NCBI GenBank assembly: GCA_020002185.1
Contig: CM034538.1
Span: forward strand, 3,626,773-3,690,772
Reading direction: 5' to 3'
Length of the DNA stretch: 64,000 nt
Source of the DNA: Paraescarpia echinospica
Lineage: Eukaryota > Annelida > Polychaeta > Sabellida > Siboglinidae
The position numbers were made by a program, and so were the translations under genes. This document shows, in pieces, positions 55,501 to 58,464 of this stretch. The notes beneath the pieces were generated by a model. That model worked only from the letters and a program-made list of their open reading frames with translations. It did no database searches and had not been told where the DNA came from. Position 1 is the stretch's first letter. Each line of letters begins with the position of its first letter.

Positions 55501-55940
55501 CCAGACAGGTACTGTCCGGCATACACATAATGCACGTGAACTGACCAGTTCACCAGACAGGTACTGTCCGGCATACACATAATGCACGTGTACTGACCAG
55601 TTCATCAGACAGGTATTGTCCGGCATACACATAATGCACGTGTGATGACCAGTTCACCAGACAGGTACTGTCCAGCATACACATAATGCACGTGTGCACA
55701 GACTAGACAGCAGGTGGACGAGGAAGTTTATTTACCACAACTACAGATGTTTATTTAATAAGCATGAAACATTGTTCATAGTTTGATGTGTAAACCAAAC
55801 AGTAAACTGTAAACAATACTTAAGGCATTATAATTGCAGTAGATTGTTTTCAATGTGTTCCTCGATCTGATTTTCTGTTTCCCTTGCAGTTTCCTGAAGC
55901 AAAGAAAGGCAGTTACACACCATGGGTTGTCGGCTTCTAG
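131..55940 (+). CDS. XDH: Xanthine dehydrogenase-family molybdo-flavoenzyme, 3' 27 exons
   Basis: Molybdo-flavoenzyme of the xanthine dehydrogenase/aldehyde oxidase family; these hydroxylate purines, aldehydes or N-heterocycles at a molybdopterin centre and pass electrons through 2Fe-2S and FAD. Joining the 27 exons listed below gives 1113 codons and a TAG stop, with every junction in phase. Order: FAD-binding domain (local residues 1-~160), flavoprotein C-terminal domain (~161-315), a/b hammerhead (~370-480), molybdopterin-binding regions (~500-1113). The N-terminal 2Fe-2S domains lie upstream of the window. XDH-type features are FFHGYRK (173-179, NAD site), RREDDIA, GGKE (E586), TAFRGFG (R696, F698), F793 and GEPP (E1045). 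The residue equivalent to bovine Arg880 is Ile664, so purine activity is doubtful. Two introns appear to use GC donors. Intron load is extreme, about 52 kb of intron for 3.3 kb of coding sequence. Family assignment is firm; XDH versus neofunctionalised paralogue is open. Confidence 0.95.
715..882 (+). CDS. XDH: XDH exon 2 (FAD domain)
   Basis: Acceptor gtctgcag, donor gtgtga. Completes the Gly codon and encodes [19 protein letters not shown] and [13 protein letters not shown], matching the FAD-domain core of XDH. Ends with one base of a split codon. Confidence 0.94.
963..2553. repeat. 21-bp minisatellite in intron 2
   Basis: Degenerate tandem units of about 21 bp, consensus CTGACTGTCTGACCAACACA. 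They fill intron 2 in two blocks, about 990-2215 and 2300-2550. Each block is followed by the same ~95-bp unique segment (about 2206-2300 and 2538-2634, ending at the CCGTTCC just before the exon 3 acceptor region), so a larger segment was also duplicated. Long open frames on both strands are by-products of the 21-bp period. Confidence 0.93.
2645..2721 (+). CDS. XDH: XDH exon 3 (FAD domain)
   Basis: Acceptor ttacttgtag, donor gtaagt. Encodes [15 protein letters not shown], the conserved LRWFAGKQ segment of XDH. Ends in phase 0. Confidence 0.95.
3039..3132 (+). CDS. XDH: XDH exon 4 (FAD domain)
   Basis: Acceptor gatgtttcag, donor gtctga. Encodes [17 protein letters not shown], the FAD-contacting loop; most family members have Gly where this protein has Ala in SIAGN. 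Ends with one base of a split codon. Confidence 0.95.
3238..3320. repeat. 20-bp tandem repeat x4
   Basis: Four copies of TGACGCTACGTACACACAGA with single changes, in intron 4. Confidence 0.9.
3525..3637 (+). CDS. XDH: XDH exon 5 (NAD motif)
   Basis: Acceptor gtgtttcag, donor gtgaca. Encodes [12 protein letters not shown], the XDH-type NAD-site motif that aldehyde oxidases lack, then [11 protein letters not shown]. This argues for a dehydrogenase-type FAD/NAD site. A short microsatellite begins 10-15 bp after the donor. Confidence 0.95.
3650..4297. repeat. 18-bp minisatellite in intron 5
   Basis: Units near CTCTACAAACTCTACTCG begin about 13 bp after the exon 5 donor and run to about 200 bp before exon 6. 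There is a higher-order repeat of about 130 bp around 3715-3880. Open frames through it are period artefacts. Confidence 0.93.
4507..4691 (+). CDS. XDH: XDH exon 6
   Basis: Acceptor ctgattgcag, donor gtaaat. Encodes [20 protein letters not shown] and [11 protein letters not shown] of the flavoprotein C-terminal domain. RREDDIA is the XDH form of the motif. Ends with two bases of a split Lys codon. Confidence 0.96.
5062..5227 (+). CDS. XDH: XDH exon 7
   Basis: Acceptor cttgtttcag, donor gtgatg. Encodes [18 protein letters not shown] and [11 protein letters not shown], the end of the flavoprotein C-terminal domain. Ends in phase 0. Confidence 0.96.
5275..5317. repeat. CA microsatellite
   Basis: Imperfect (CA)n/(ACACAA)n run in intron 7, just upstream of the unproductive acceptor at 5323. 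Confidence 0.85.
5355..5556 (+). CDS. XDH: XDH exon 8
   Basis: Encodes [24 protein letters not shown] and VYLDDI, the linker into the hammerhead domain. The acceptor used is a weak one (tgcggcag). The stronger tagtttcag at 5323 would put TAA as the first codon, so it cannot be the productive site. Donor gttagt; ends with one base of a split Gly codon. Confidence 0.9.
5640..6710 (+). repeat. 92-bp array of acceptor plus exon 9 head
   Basis: Eleven units, each with an acceptor followed by a copy of the first 68 bases of exon 9. The copied exon starts are at 5702, 5794, 5886, 5978, 6067, 6159, 6251, 6343, 6435, 6527 and 6619; the real exon starts at 6711. Spacing is 92 bp except one of 89. A partial unit precedes them at about 5645. 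Each unit is 24 bp of intron end (ending tgttgtag) plus 68 bp of coding sequence. Entering at a decoy, the frame reads into the next unit's acceptor as TAG, so decoy use truncates the protein. Confidence 0.96.
6711..6889 (+). CDS. XDH: XDH exon 9
   Basis: Acceptor tgtgttgtag, donor gtatag. Encodes [20 protein letters not shown] and VPAENNFG of the hammerhead domain. Its first 68 bases plus 24 bases of acceptor form the unit of the 92-bp array immediately upstream. This copy is the only one that continues in frame into conserved sequence. Confidence 0.95.
7024..8867. mobile_element. TIR-bounded DNA transposon relic, pogo/Tigger-like
   Basis: The left end CCGTAAATTCTGTATT and right end AATACAGAATTTACGG are inverted repeats. 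TA dinucleotides flank both sides (7022-7023 and 8868-8869), fitting Tc1/mariner/pogo TA target duplications. Subterminal copies of AAGCCGCACC lie inside both ends. A + strand open frame at about 7966-8166 ends [11 protein letters not shown], like the acidic C-terminus of CENP-B/pogo-type transposases. No DDE domain is visible, so this is a non-autonomous or deleted copy. Superfamily assignment is an inference. Confidence 0.7.
9370..9700 (+). pseudogene. Degenerate LINE reverse transcriptase tail
   Basis: Translation gives [14 protein letters not shown] followed by a broken frame, similar to the ..[10 protein letters not shown].. segment near the C-terminus of CR1-type polymerases. Many stops. 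Weak call. Confidence 0.35.
9725..9844 (+). CDS. XDH: XDH exon 10
   Basis: Acceptor gctgacag, donor gtacag. Encodes [19 protein letters not shown] and [13 protein letters not shown], the end of the hammerhead domain. 40 codons in phase 0. Confidence 0.96.
9955..10340. other. Pyrimidine-rich tract in intron 10
   Basis: About 380 bp strongly biased to C and T on the + strand, without a clear repeat period. CACTC/CCTCC-type phrases recur. Open frames here are low-complexity. No gene recognised. Confidence 0.5.
10758..10982 (+). CDS. XDH: XDH exon 11 (molybdopterin domain start)
   Basis: Acceptor ttatctacag, donor gttagt. Encodes [17 protein letters not shown] and [11 protein letters not shown]. 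The Gln of STQ corresponds to bovine XDH Gln767 next to the molybdenum ligand. 75 codons in phase 0. Confidence 0.97.
11186..12905 (-). mobile_element. Inverted-repeat element with an unrecognised ORF
   Basis: The outer ends pair as inverted repeats (AGATTTGCAAACCT near 11200; its complement near 12880). They extend over blocks such as CCATCTTGGATT and a segment containing TTGAGGGGCAA, both present in inverted orientation on the two sides. Arms are about 250 bp, and the right arm holds an extra partial copy. Between them is a minus-strand coding relic in three pieces (12278-11955, 12042-11830, 11842-11471) containing [20 protein letters not shown] and [18 protein letters not shown]. The pieces look like one frame broken by frameshifts. 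I do not recognise the family; it is presumably a DNA transposon protein. Confidence 0.6.
12960..16410 (+). mobile_element. CR1-type LINE copy 1, degraded
   Basis: Same family as the copies at 18115-20990 and 21540-23335. Order: endonuclease segment ([14 protein letters not shown]), linker, reverse transcriptase ([15 protein letters not shown]), C-terminal [11 protein letters not shown]. The endonuclease part is tandemly duplicated: about 12967-13410 recurs at about 13427-13830. Frames are broken repeatedly, and the YADD box reads CTDD. The 3' end is lost at a CA/TA microsatellite. Another LINE tail is inserted at about 15366-15790. Confidence 0.9.
15366..15790 (-). mobile_element. LINE 3' tail nested in CR1 copy 1
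   Basis: Interrupts the CR1 sequence between GATGTACAATATA and GTATACAATGGGG, which are adjacent in other copies (compare 22582-22600). On the minus strand it codes for an RT C-terminal-like segment ([18 protein letters not shown]) and ends in GTGAATAAAGGAA plus an (ATT)n tail, which fits a 5'-truncated insertion. Confidence 0.75.
16428..16482. repeat. CA/TA microsatellite
   Basis: Mixed (CA)n, (TA)n, (CA)n run at the truncated 3' end of CR1 copy 1. Confidence 0.85.
16613..16676 (+). CDS. XDH: XDH exon 12
   Basis: Acceptor gctatcctag, donor gtaggt. Encodes [15 protein letters not shown] leading into the glycine-rich loop. Ends with one base of the split Gly codon. Confidence 0.95.
17094..17163 (+). 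CDS. XDH: XDH exon 13 (GGKE motif)
   Basis: Acceptor ttacttcag, donor gtaaga. Encodes [14 protein letters not shown]. The Glu of GGKE is the XDH-type substrate residue (bovine Glu802); it is Val in vertebrate aldehyde oxidases. Ends with two bases of a split Lys codon. Confidence 0.96.
17510..17597 (+). CDS. XDH: XDH exon 14
   Basis: Acceptor tgtctcttag, donor gtattg. Encodes [13 protein letters not shown] and [11 protein letters not shown], highly conserved in XDH. Ends in phase 0. Confidence 0.96.
17660..18095. repeat. 19-bp minisatellite in intron 14
   Basis: Roughly 22 units near GTGACCATACAAGGGGCTC, about 60 bp downstream of exon 14. Unlike four other arrays in this gene, the unit is not a clear copy of the exon edge; only ATACAAGG is shared. 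Minus-strand open frames are period artefacts. Confidence 0.9.
18115..20990 (-). mobile_element. CR1-type LINE copy 2, near-complete ORF2
   Basis: Read on the minus strand: endonuclease ([38 protein letters not shown]) at about 20985-20227, linker 20084-19704, reverse transcriptase 19710-19129 and 19056-18565 ([10 protein letters not shown]), then the C-terminal segment to 18261. A few frameshifts and stops separate the blocks. The 3' end carries a GCCACC/GGGTGGC hairpin and a short TTAAATCTTG repeat, as expected for CR1. It is 5'-truncated inside ORF2 near 20990. Lies in intron 14. Confidence 0.92.
20991..21539. other. Between CR1 copies, AT-rich, nothing recognised
   Basis: Intron 14 sequence between the 5' end of copy 2 and ORF1 of copy 3; the right part may be 5' UTR of copy 3. 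Confidence 0.5.
21540..23335 (+). mobile_element. CR1-type LINE copy 3: ORF1 joined to 3' end
   Basis: The 5' part keeps an ORF1 relic. ATGGCGCCTTGCAAG is followed by an in-frame TAG, then a Cys/His cluster ([15 protein letters not shown]) like the PHD-type finger of CR1 ORF1. At about 22240-22500 there is an esterase-like segment ([26 protein letters not shown]) with the D-G-L-H catalytic pair. The sequence then jumps to the RT C-terminus (22510 on) and the same 3' hairpin and repeat as copy 2, so most of ORF2 is deleted. A G/A-rich stretch at 21800-22150 links the two ORF1 domains. Confidence 0.82.
23622..23708 (+). CDS. XDH: XDH exon 15
   Basis: Acceptor ttttgactag, donor gtaagc. Encodes [19 protein letters not shown] and GYALDLSTT. 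29 codons in phase 0. Confidence 0.95.
23836..26130. repeat. Interspersed repeat, ~2.3 kb, intron 15
   Basis: Begins with an imperfect inverted pair (AGTCCTTTGG..CCAAGGGACT) and ends near AGTCCAAAGGATTTCAGGGC. Its ends and last ~600 bp recur at about 40130-40720 with the middle missing, so this is a dispersed family. It contains a relic RT segment on the minus strand (separate entry). Possibly a non-autonomous DNA transposon; no clear TSD seen. Confidence 0.65.
24830..25335 (-). pseudogene. LINE reverse transcriptase fragment
   Basis: On the minus strand it reads [19 protein letters not shown], then [17 protein letters not shown] and [16 protein letters not shown], which are the RT palm motifs of a non-LTR element. 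A broken YADD region follows. It differs from the CR1 copies in this window and is embedded in the 23836-26130 repeat. Confidence 0.75.
26378..26569 (+). CDS. XDH: XDH exon 16 (substrate pocket, Arg880 position altered)
   Basis: Acceptor ttttgacag, donor gtcaga. Begins [17 protein letters not shown], where insect and mammal XDH have E-R in the third and fourth positions; here they are T-I, so the purine-anchoring Arg is Ile664. Then [18 protein letters not shown], intact. 64 codons in phase 0. Confidence 0.96.
26750..30997 (+). repeat. 58-bp array of acceptor plus exon 17 head (~73 units)
   Basis: Units of 58-59 bp, each made of about 14 bp of intron end (TTGTGATGTTGTAG) and about 44-45 bp copied from the start of exon 17 (..CTGTACAAGGAAGGAGAG..). 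From 26774 to the real acceptor at 30997 there are about 73 copies. Most units carry TTGTGAGAGATGAACCTG, which puts TGA at codon 2. Several units between about 30420 and 30997, nearest the real exon, carry TTGCGAGAGTTGAATCTG, as the exon does. Long open frames on either strand come from the period. Confidence 0.96.
30998..31143 (+). CDS. XDH: XDH exon 17
   Basis: Acceptor gatgttgtag, the last of about 73 near-identical acceptors. Encodes [17 protein letters not shown] then [11 protein letters not shown] and INVFN. Only this copy continues past GELTP into conserved sequence. No GT donor fits. Ending at 31143 with GC (CAG/GCATGG) splits a Ser codon that exon 18 completes exactly, so a GC-AG intron is the best reading. 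Confidence 0.9.
31180..33325 (-). mobile_element. Penelope-like element with inverted 3' arms
   Basis: The minus strand encodes a Penelope-type [11 protein letters not shown] near 32690, then [22 protein letters not shown], and a C-terminal GIY-YIG nuclease ([19 protein letters not shown]) in a second frame at 31587-31270. The catalytic box reads RYMGDTF instead of the usual RYVDDTF, so the copy is probably dead. At 32850-33322 the last ~475 bp recurs on the + strand, inverted relative to 31183-31675, including the GIY-YIG region and 3' UTR. The insertion sits in intron 17. Confidence 0.9.
33589..33670 (+). CDS. XDH: XDH exon 18
   Basis: Acceptor gtactttcag, donor gtttgt. Completes Ser and encodes [17 protein letters not shown] and [10 protein letters not shown]. 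The Phe of AFTVP is the pocket residue equivalent to bovine Phe1009. Confidence 0.96.
33671..34126. other. Intron 18, nothing recognised
   Basis: AT-rich intron without a repeat or gene I can identify. Confidence 0.6.
34127..34222 (+). CDS. XDH: XDH exon 19
   Basis: Acceptor gtgtgtcag, donor gtaata. Encodes [19 protein letters not shown] and [13 protein letters not shown], a hallmark molybdopterin-contacting segment. 32 codons in phase 0. Confidence 0.97.
34308..34545. repeat. CA-rich and CT microsatellites in intron 19
   Basis: CACA/CGCG-rich run at about 34308-34380 and a (CT)n run at about 34467-34540. Confidence 0.88.
34646..34774 (+). CDS. XDH: XDH exon 20
   Basis: Acceptor atgttttag, donor gtatgt. 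Encodes [27 protein letters not shown] and GSDLNGMAV. The segment is closer to XDH (TSPTAAS) than to aldehyde oxidase. 43 codons in phase 0. Confidence 0.96.
35219..35245. repeat. 27-bp perfect palindrome (13-bp stem, 1-base loop)
   Basis: GCCGGGCAGAAAC, then T, then its exact reverse complement GTTTCTGCCCGGC. It lies in intron 20 upstream of the LINE tail. No function is assigned. Confidence 0.85.
35325..39790 (-). mobile_element. LINE with ORF1 and ORF2, nearly full length
   Basis: Minus strand. The ORF1 relic at 39530-38932 in two frames has a coiled coil ([15 protein letters not shown]) and [18 protein letters not shown]2: endonuclease 38674-37568 ([23 protein letters not shown]) and a 674-codon RT frame 37644-35620 ([30 protein letters not shown]). 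ORF2 is broken by two TAG codons (near 38040 and 37855) and a frameshift near 37600. RT is otherwise open to the end. The 3' end is an (ACTT)n tail at about 35325-35340. The clade is CR1/L2-like by tail and layout. Lies in intron 20. Confidence 0.88.
40130..40720. repeat. Second, internally deleted copy of the intron 15 repeat
   Basis: Shares CAAAAACTGTTCAA and the ~500-bp 3' part (from GTTAAACTGGACAGTTGC to TTCAGGGCCACTTGGCCCA) with 23836-26130, but lacks about 1.4 kb between them. Confidence 0.8.
40946..41020 (+). CDS. XDH: XDH exon 21
   Basis: Acceptor ctctatgtag, donor gtaggt. Encodes [12 protein letters not shown] and NPSGSWVDW. 25 codons in phase 0. Confidence 0.94.
41373..41425 (+). 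CDS. XDH: XDH exon 22
   Basis: Acceptor ttttgacag, donor gtgagt. Encodes [17 protein letters not shown] and two bases of the next codon, as in XDH (VSLSATGFY). Its last 25 or so bases and its donor seed the 64-bp array that follows. An internal CGG/gtgagc could act as an alternative donor at 41396. Confidence 0.94.
41426..43262 (+). repeat. 64-bp array of microexon-like units after exon 22
   Basis: About 28 units of 64 bp (a few 61-63). Each holds a 24-nt copy of the exon 22 tail (CCTCATAGCAACAGACTT..), preceded by an acceptor (TTTCTCTTTGTCAG) and followed by a donor (GTGAGTGCAA). Examples are 41484-41507 and 41548-41571. The 24-nt segment inserted between exons 22 and 23 keeps the frame, giving [12 protein letters not shown] octapeptides. 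Four units carry TAA, and three have lost the GT donor. The intervening spacers are about 40 bp. The first unit is identical to the exon tail; later ones share Ser-to-Ile and Gly-to-Asp changes. Confidence 0.95.
43266..43847. other. Intron 22 segment, nothing recognised
   Basis: AT-rich sequence following the 64-bp array, without a recognisable gene or repeat. Confidence 0.5.
43848..45070 (-). mobile_element. Possible unknown element with coiled-coil ORF relics
   Basis: The 12-mer GATTTACGTTAC occurs once at 43851 and, as its reverse complement, at 44231, 44870 and 45058. Between them, minus-strand frames encode a basic coiled coil ([18 protein letters not shown], 44862-44500), an overlapping frame (44651-44364) and an unrelated-looking segment (44217-43900, with [16 protein letters not shown]). 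I do not recognise the protein. A decayed transposon is the likely explanation, but TIRs are not demonstrated. Confidence 0.4.
45520..47040 (+). pseudogene. LINE RT C-terminus with zinc finger, decayed
   Basis: Pieces in several frames: [23 protein letters not shown] (in place of the FADD box region); [26 protein letters not shown]; an open frame at 46612-46866 ([18 protein letters not shown]); then [18 protein letters not shown]. This is the order in the C-terminal half of endonuclease-RT LINEs that end in a CxxC..IGL.SH finger. Interrupted by stops and by an internal tandem array at about 46040-46600. Confidence 0.85.
46040..46600 (+). repeat. 69-bp in-frame array inside the LINE relic
   Basis: Unit of 69 bp (23 codons; [14 protein letters not shown]..) repeated several times. 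In addition, a longer unit of about 134 bp starting at ATACAACATAGAGACGAC occurs at about 45986, 46322 and 46456. The array is a tandem amplification of LINE coding sequence. Confidence 0.92.
47320..47434 (+). CDS. XDH: XDH exon 23
   Basis: Acceptor cctcttccag, donor gtgagt. Encodes [34 protein letters not shown] and GDHT. EVEID.LTGDH is a family signature. A second near-identical copy sits at 63581-63695 after the assembly gap. Confidence 0.96.
47460..47885. repeat. 33-bp minisatellite in intron 23
   Basis: About 13 units near CACTAACATGATGCCATC, beginning about 30 bp after the exon 23 donor. Not a copy of the exon edge. Confidence 0.92.
48016..48102 (+). CDS. XDH: XDH exon 24
   Basis: Acceptor acgtttcag, donor gtgaga. 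Encodes [19 protein letters not shown] and QIEGAFVQ, among the most conserved molybdopterin-domain segments. 29 codons in phase 0. Confidence 0.97.
48117..48165. repeat. AT microsatellite
   Basis: (TA)n run just inside intron 24, 15 bp after the exon 24 donor. Confidence 0.9.
48170..49139. other. Intron 24 segment, nothing recognised
   Basis: AT-rich sequence without a repeat or coding region I can name. The right part could include 5' UTR of the following LINE. Confidence 0.45.
49140..54125 (+). mobile_element. Near-intact two-ORF LINE in intron 24
   Basis: ORF1 is open to 50121, probably from the Met at 49378. It has an N-terminal coiled coil ([28 protein letters not shown]) and a basic C-terminal half, as in ORF1 nucleic-acid chaperones. 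ORF2 starts near 50758. The endonuclease shows [22 protein letters not shown] and SDHLP; RT has [24 protein letters not shown] and CYADDTTLT, open to 53879. There are only two defects: a frameshift near 51290 and a TAA at 51432. It ends in AAATAAAT plus (CTGT)n at about 54090-54120. CR1/L2-like layout; recently active by its condition. Confidence 0.92.
54209..54376 (+). CDS. XDH: XDH exon 25
   Basis: Acceptor ctgttgcag. Encodes [26 protein letters not shown] and [11 protein letters not shown]. The donor is AAG/GCAAGT, an ideal match to the GC-donor consensus; no GT donor fits the phase with exon 26. 56 codons in phase 0. Confidence 0.96.
54735..55135. repeat. 49-bp minisatellite in intron 25
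   Basis: Eight units containing CACAAACAAGCTAGCATG and GTAGTACCGGTAGATAATG. Not derived from a visible exon edge. It ends about 100 bp before exon 26. Confidence 0.93.
55237..55404 (+). CDS. XDH: XDH exon 26 (catalytic Glu)
   Basis: Acceptor ccaccaccag, donor gtactg. Begins [17 protein letters not shown]; the Glu of GEPP is the catalytic base equivalent to bovine Glu1261. Ends [13 protein letters not shown]. Its last 25 bases plus donor recur five more times downstream. Confidence 0.97.
55405..55690 (+). repeat. 52-bp array of exon 26 tail plus donor
   Basis: Exactly 52-bp spacing. Copies of the last 25 bases of exon 26 (ACTGACCAGTTCACCAGACAG region) plus 27 bp of intron start follow the real donor at 55404, with decoy exon ends at 55456, 55508, 55560, 55612 and 55664. 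Four of the five decoys keep GTACTG; the one at 55612 has GTATTG. Reading through the real donor gives [11 protein letters not shown] and a TGA, so use of any downstream donor or intron retention replaces the normal C-terminus. Confidence 0.95.
55890..55940 (+). CDS. XDH: XDH exon 27 (C-terminus and stop)
   Basis: Acceptor ttcccttgcag. Encodes [16 protein letters not shown] and TAG. The SY.PW ending resembles aldehyde oxidase C-termini, and PW is also found in XDH. It closes the 1113-codon reading frame. Confidence 0.92.
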   Translation, partial: FPEAKKGSYTPWVVGF

Positions 55941-57190
55941 AAGGCGAGAGAGAACACCTGAGGTGGACACTAATGAAGAACAACTTGGTCATTTTTAATA
56001 ACCTTTTTTATTATGCTACTAATACAAAACAGTATAGAAATACAGGCAGTTAGACAATATATATATAGCAATAGGTCCAAGTATATTCACAAACATGTTG
56101 TTTGCATGCACACACATATCATCAACTGATTCGTGATAATATCAAGTGTGAAGTGCGACTTAAAATTAAATTGCAGTCTTTGTAGTTGTAAAGTTAAATC
56201 CCACATTGATGCAGTGAATTTGATAGTGTATTGTTGTTAAAGTATAGACAATATTTTAGAATTATCATGAATGTGATCTATTGATTAGACAATGAATTTT
56301 AGAGAGAAGTCCAGGTGCTTTCTATGCAAGACACGTTATGTCTTAATTTGTGCATTTTGAGATAAATCATGTTTTCTATTGTACATAAGTTTAGCAGTGC
56401 TAGATTTGTTTAACAATCTGAAATCAATGTATATCATAGATAACTATATATGAACAATTAATATTTTGTTAGCAAAAACCACCAGCATAGTGTGTAATAG
56501 CCTGGTCGACAACTCTAGTAATTACCGTGGTTCAGTTATCAATTACGGGTAACCTACCAAGTCTTTCCTAATTCAATACATATTAGTGTTAACATAGATA
56601 ATATAAAAAACAAACACTTGTTCACTGTTACTAGTAGTCTGCATATAAAAAATATATGTCATAGTAGACATTTGTTTATAAAAAATACATACTTTTTAAA
56701 TTATAACACAATATATGTACTAATTAGAACAGCCATTACCCACCGCAAGCATACATCAGTAACCATGTAAATCCCTCGCATTAAAAACAACTTACACCAC
56801 TGACATACATTTCGATAAAACACTCGTAAATGCTAATTTTCAGCTGTAGCATCTAAGCTGTTCATTTTCTATTAGGACTAGAATTTGTTCATTTTAAAGC
56901 TGATTGAAACGTTTAATTACGATATAACTAATAATGCCACCAAGTTATACATGGAAAGAATGTATTCTGTAATTAATACATGTTGAACTTTGGAAATACA
57001 TATCATTGAACAAATATTGAACATGATTTGTCCTGTTGTTGTTATCAAACAAAGACCAACTTTGAGTGAACTCGTGCAAAGGACTGTATTTTGATATCCC
57101 CTTTCTGACCCACAGAGATATAAAAAAACAGTTTGCCAAATGCCAATGTTATTTATAGTAAGAGTTCGCTGTAGTGTGTATGTCACTGGT
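55941..57190. other. 3' UTR/intergenic after the XDH stop
   Basis: AT-rich sequence. No clear AATAAA signal was seen close to the stop, so the mRNA end cannot be placed. No other gene recognised. Confidence 0.5.
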
Positions 57191-58262
57191 GATTTTACAT
57201 CTGCTGATAAGTGAAGGATGGAGTTGCTGAGGGAGGTAGTTGGAGTAGGGAGCTGCCCAGAGAGTGAAGGGGAATGGAGACGAGGAAGACTTGGAAGTTT
57301 TGGGAGAGGAGTGGAGAACAATAGCAAAAGATAGAGGGGAATGGAGACAGATGGTGTAGAGAGCAGTGCAAGATAGAGGGGAGTGGAGACAGTTGGTGGA
57401 TAGAGCAGTGCAAGATAGAGGGGAATGGAAACAGTTGGTGGAGAGAGCAGTGCAAGATAGAGGGGAGTGGAGACAGTTGGTGGATAGAGCAGTGCAAGAT
57501 AGAGGGGAATGGAAACAGATGGTGGAGAGAGCAGTGCAAGACAGAGGGGTATGGAGACAGTTGGTGGAGAGATCAGTGCAAGATAGAGGGGTATGGAGAC
57601 AGTTGGTGGAGAGAGCAGTGCAAGACAGAGGGGAGTGGAGACAGTTGGTGGATAGAGCAGTGCACGATAGAGGGGAATGGAAACAGTTGGTGGAGAGAGC
57701 AGTGCAAGATAGAGGGGAATGGAGACAGTTGGTGGAGAGAGCAGTGCAAGACAGAGGGGTATGGAGACAGCAGTGAAAGATAGAGGGGAATGGAGACAGT
57801 TGGTGGAGAGAGCAGTGCAAGACAGAGGGGTATGGAGACAGTTGGTGGATAGAGCAGTACACGATAGAGGGGAATGGAAACAGTTGGTGGAGAGAGCAGT
57901 GCAAGATAGAGGGGAGTGGAGACAGTTGGTGGGGAGAGCAGTGCAAGATAGAAGGGAATGGAGACAGTTGGTGGAGAGGGAGAGCAGTGCAAGATAGAGG
58001 GGAATGGAGACAGTTGGTGGAGAGAGCAGTGCAAGATAGAGGGGAGTGGAGACAGTTGGTGGAGAGAGCAGTGCAAGATAGAGGGGAGTGGAGACAGTTG
58101 GTGGAGAGAGCAGTGCAAGATAGAGGGGAGTGGAGACAGTTGGTGGAGAGAGCAGTGCAAGATAGAAGGGAATGGAGACAGTTGGTGGAGAGAGAGAGCA
58201 GTGCAAGATAGAGGGGAATGGAGACAGTTGGTGGAGAGAGCGGGTGGAGAGAGCAGTGCCAG
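57190..58262. repeat. 42-bp minisatellite, open in several frames
   Basis: About 21 units of 42 bp (GCAAGATAGAGGGGAGTGG plus ACAGTTGGTGGAGAGAGCA). Because 42 is a multiple of three and the unit lacks stops in several frames, frames of 136-429 codons stay open on both strands (e.g. QDRGEWRQLVERAV on +, SPPTVSIPLYLALL on -). Treated as non-coding. Confidence 0.93.
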
Positions 58263-58464
58263 ATCAGTGAGGGAAAAGATGAAGAAAACAGATAACTGAA
58301 ATCGAGGCCAGCCTCATCCATGACAACTGGGAATCAAGAGAACATCACTGCATGAACAAATGAACGCTAAACATCCAAAAGAGAGCTCAACCATGTGTCC
58401 CAATGGTTGTTGGTGTCCTTATTAACCATACCATTGGCAACCTTGCTAACTGACCAACACCACT

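Noticed and set aside
56917..58321. Long minus-strand frames (429 and 390 codons) rich in SPPTVS/CTALSTN repeats
   Set aside because: They are created by a 42-bp tandem repeat that has no stops in several frames. No start context or non-repeat domain supports a gene.
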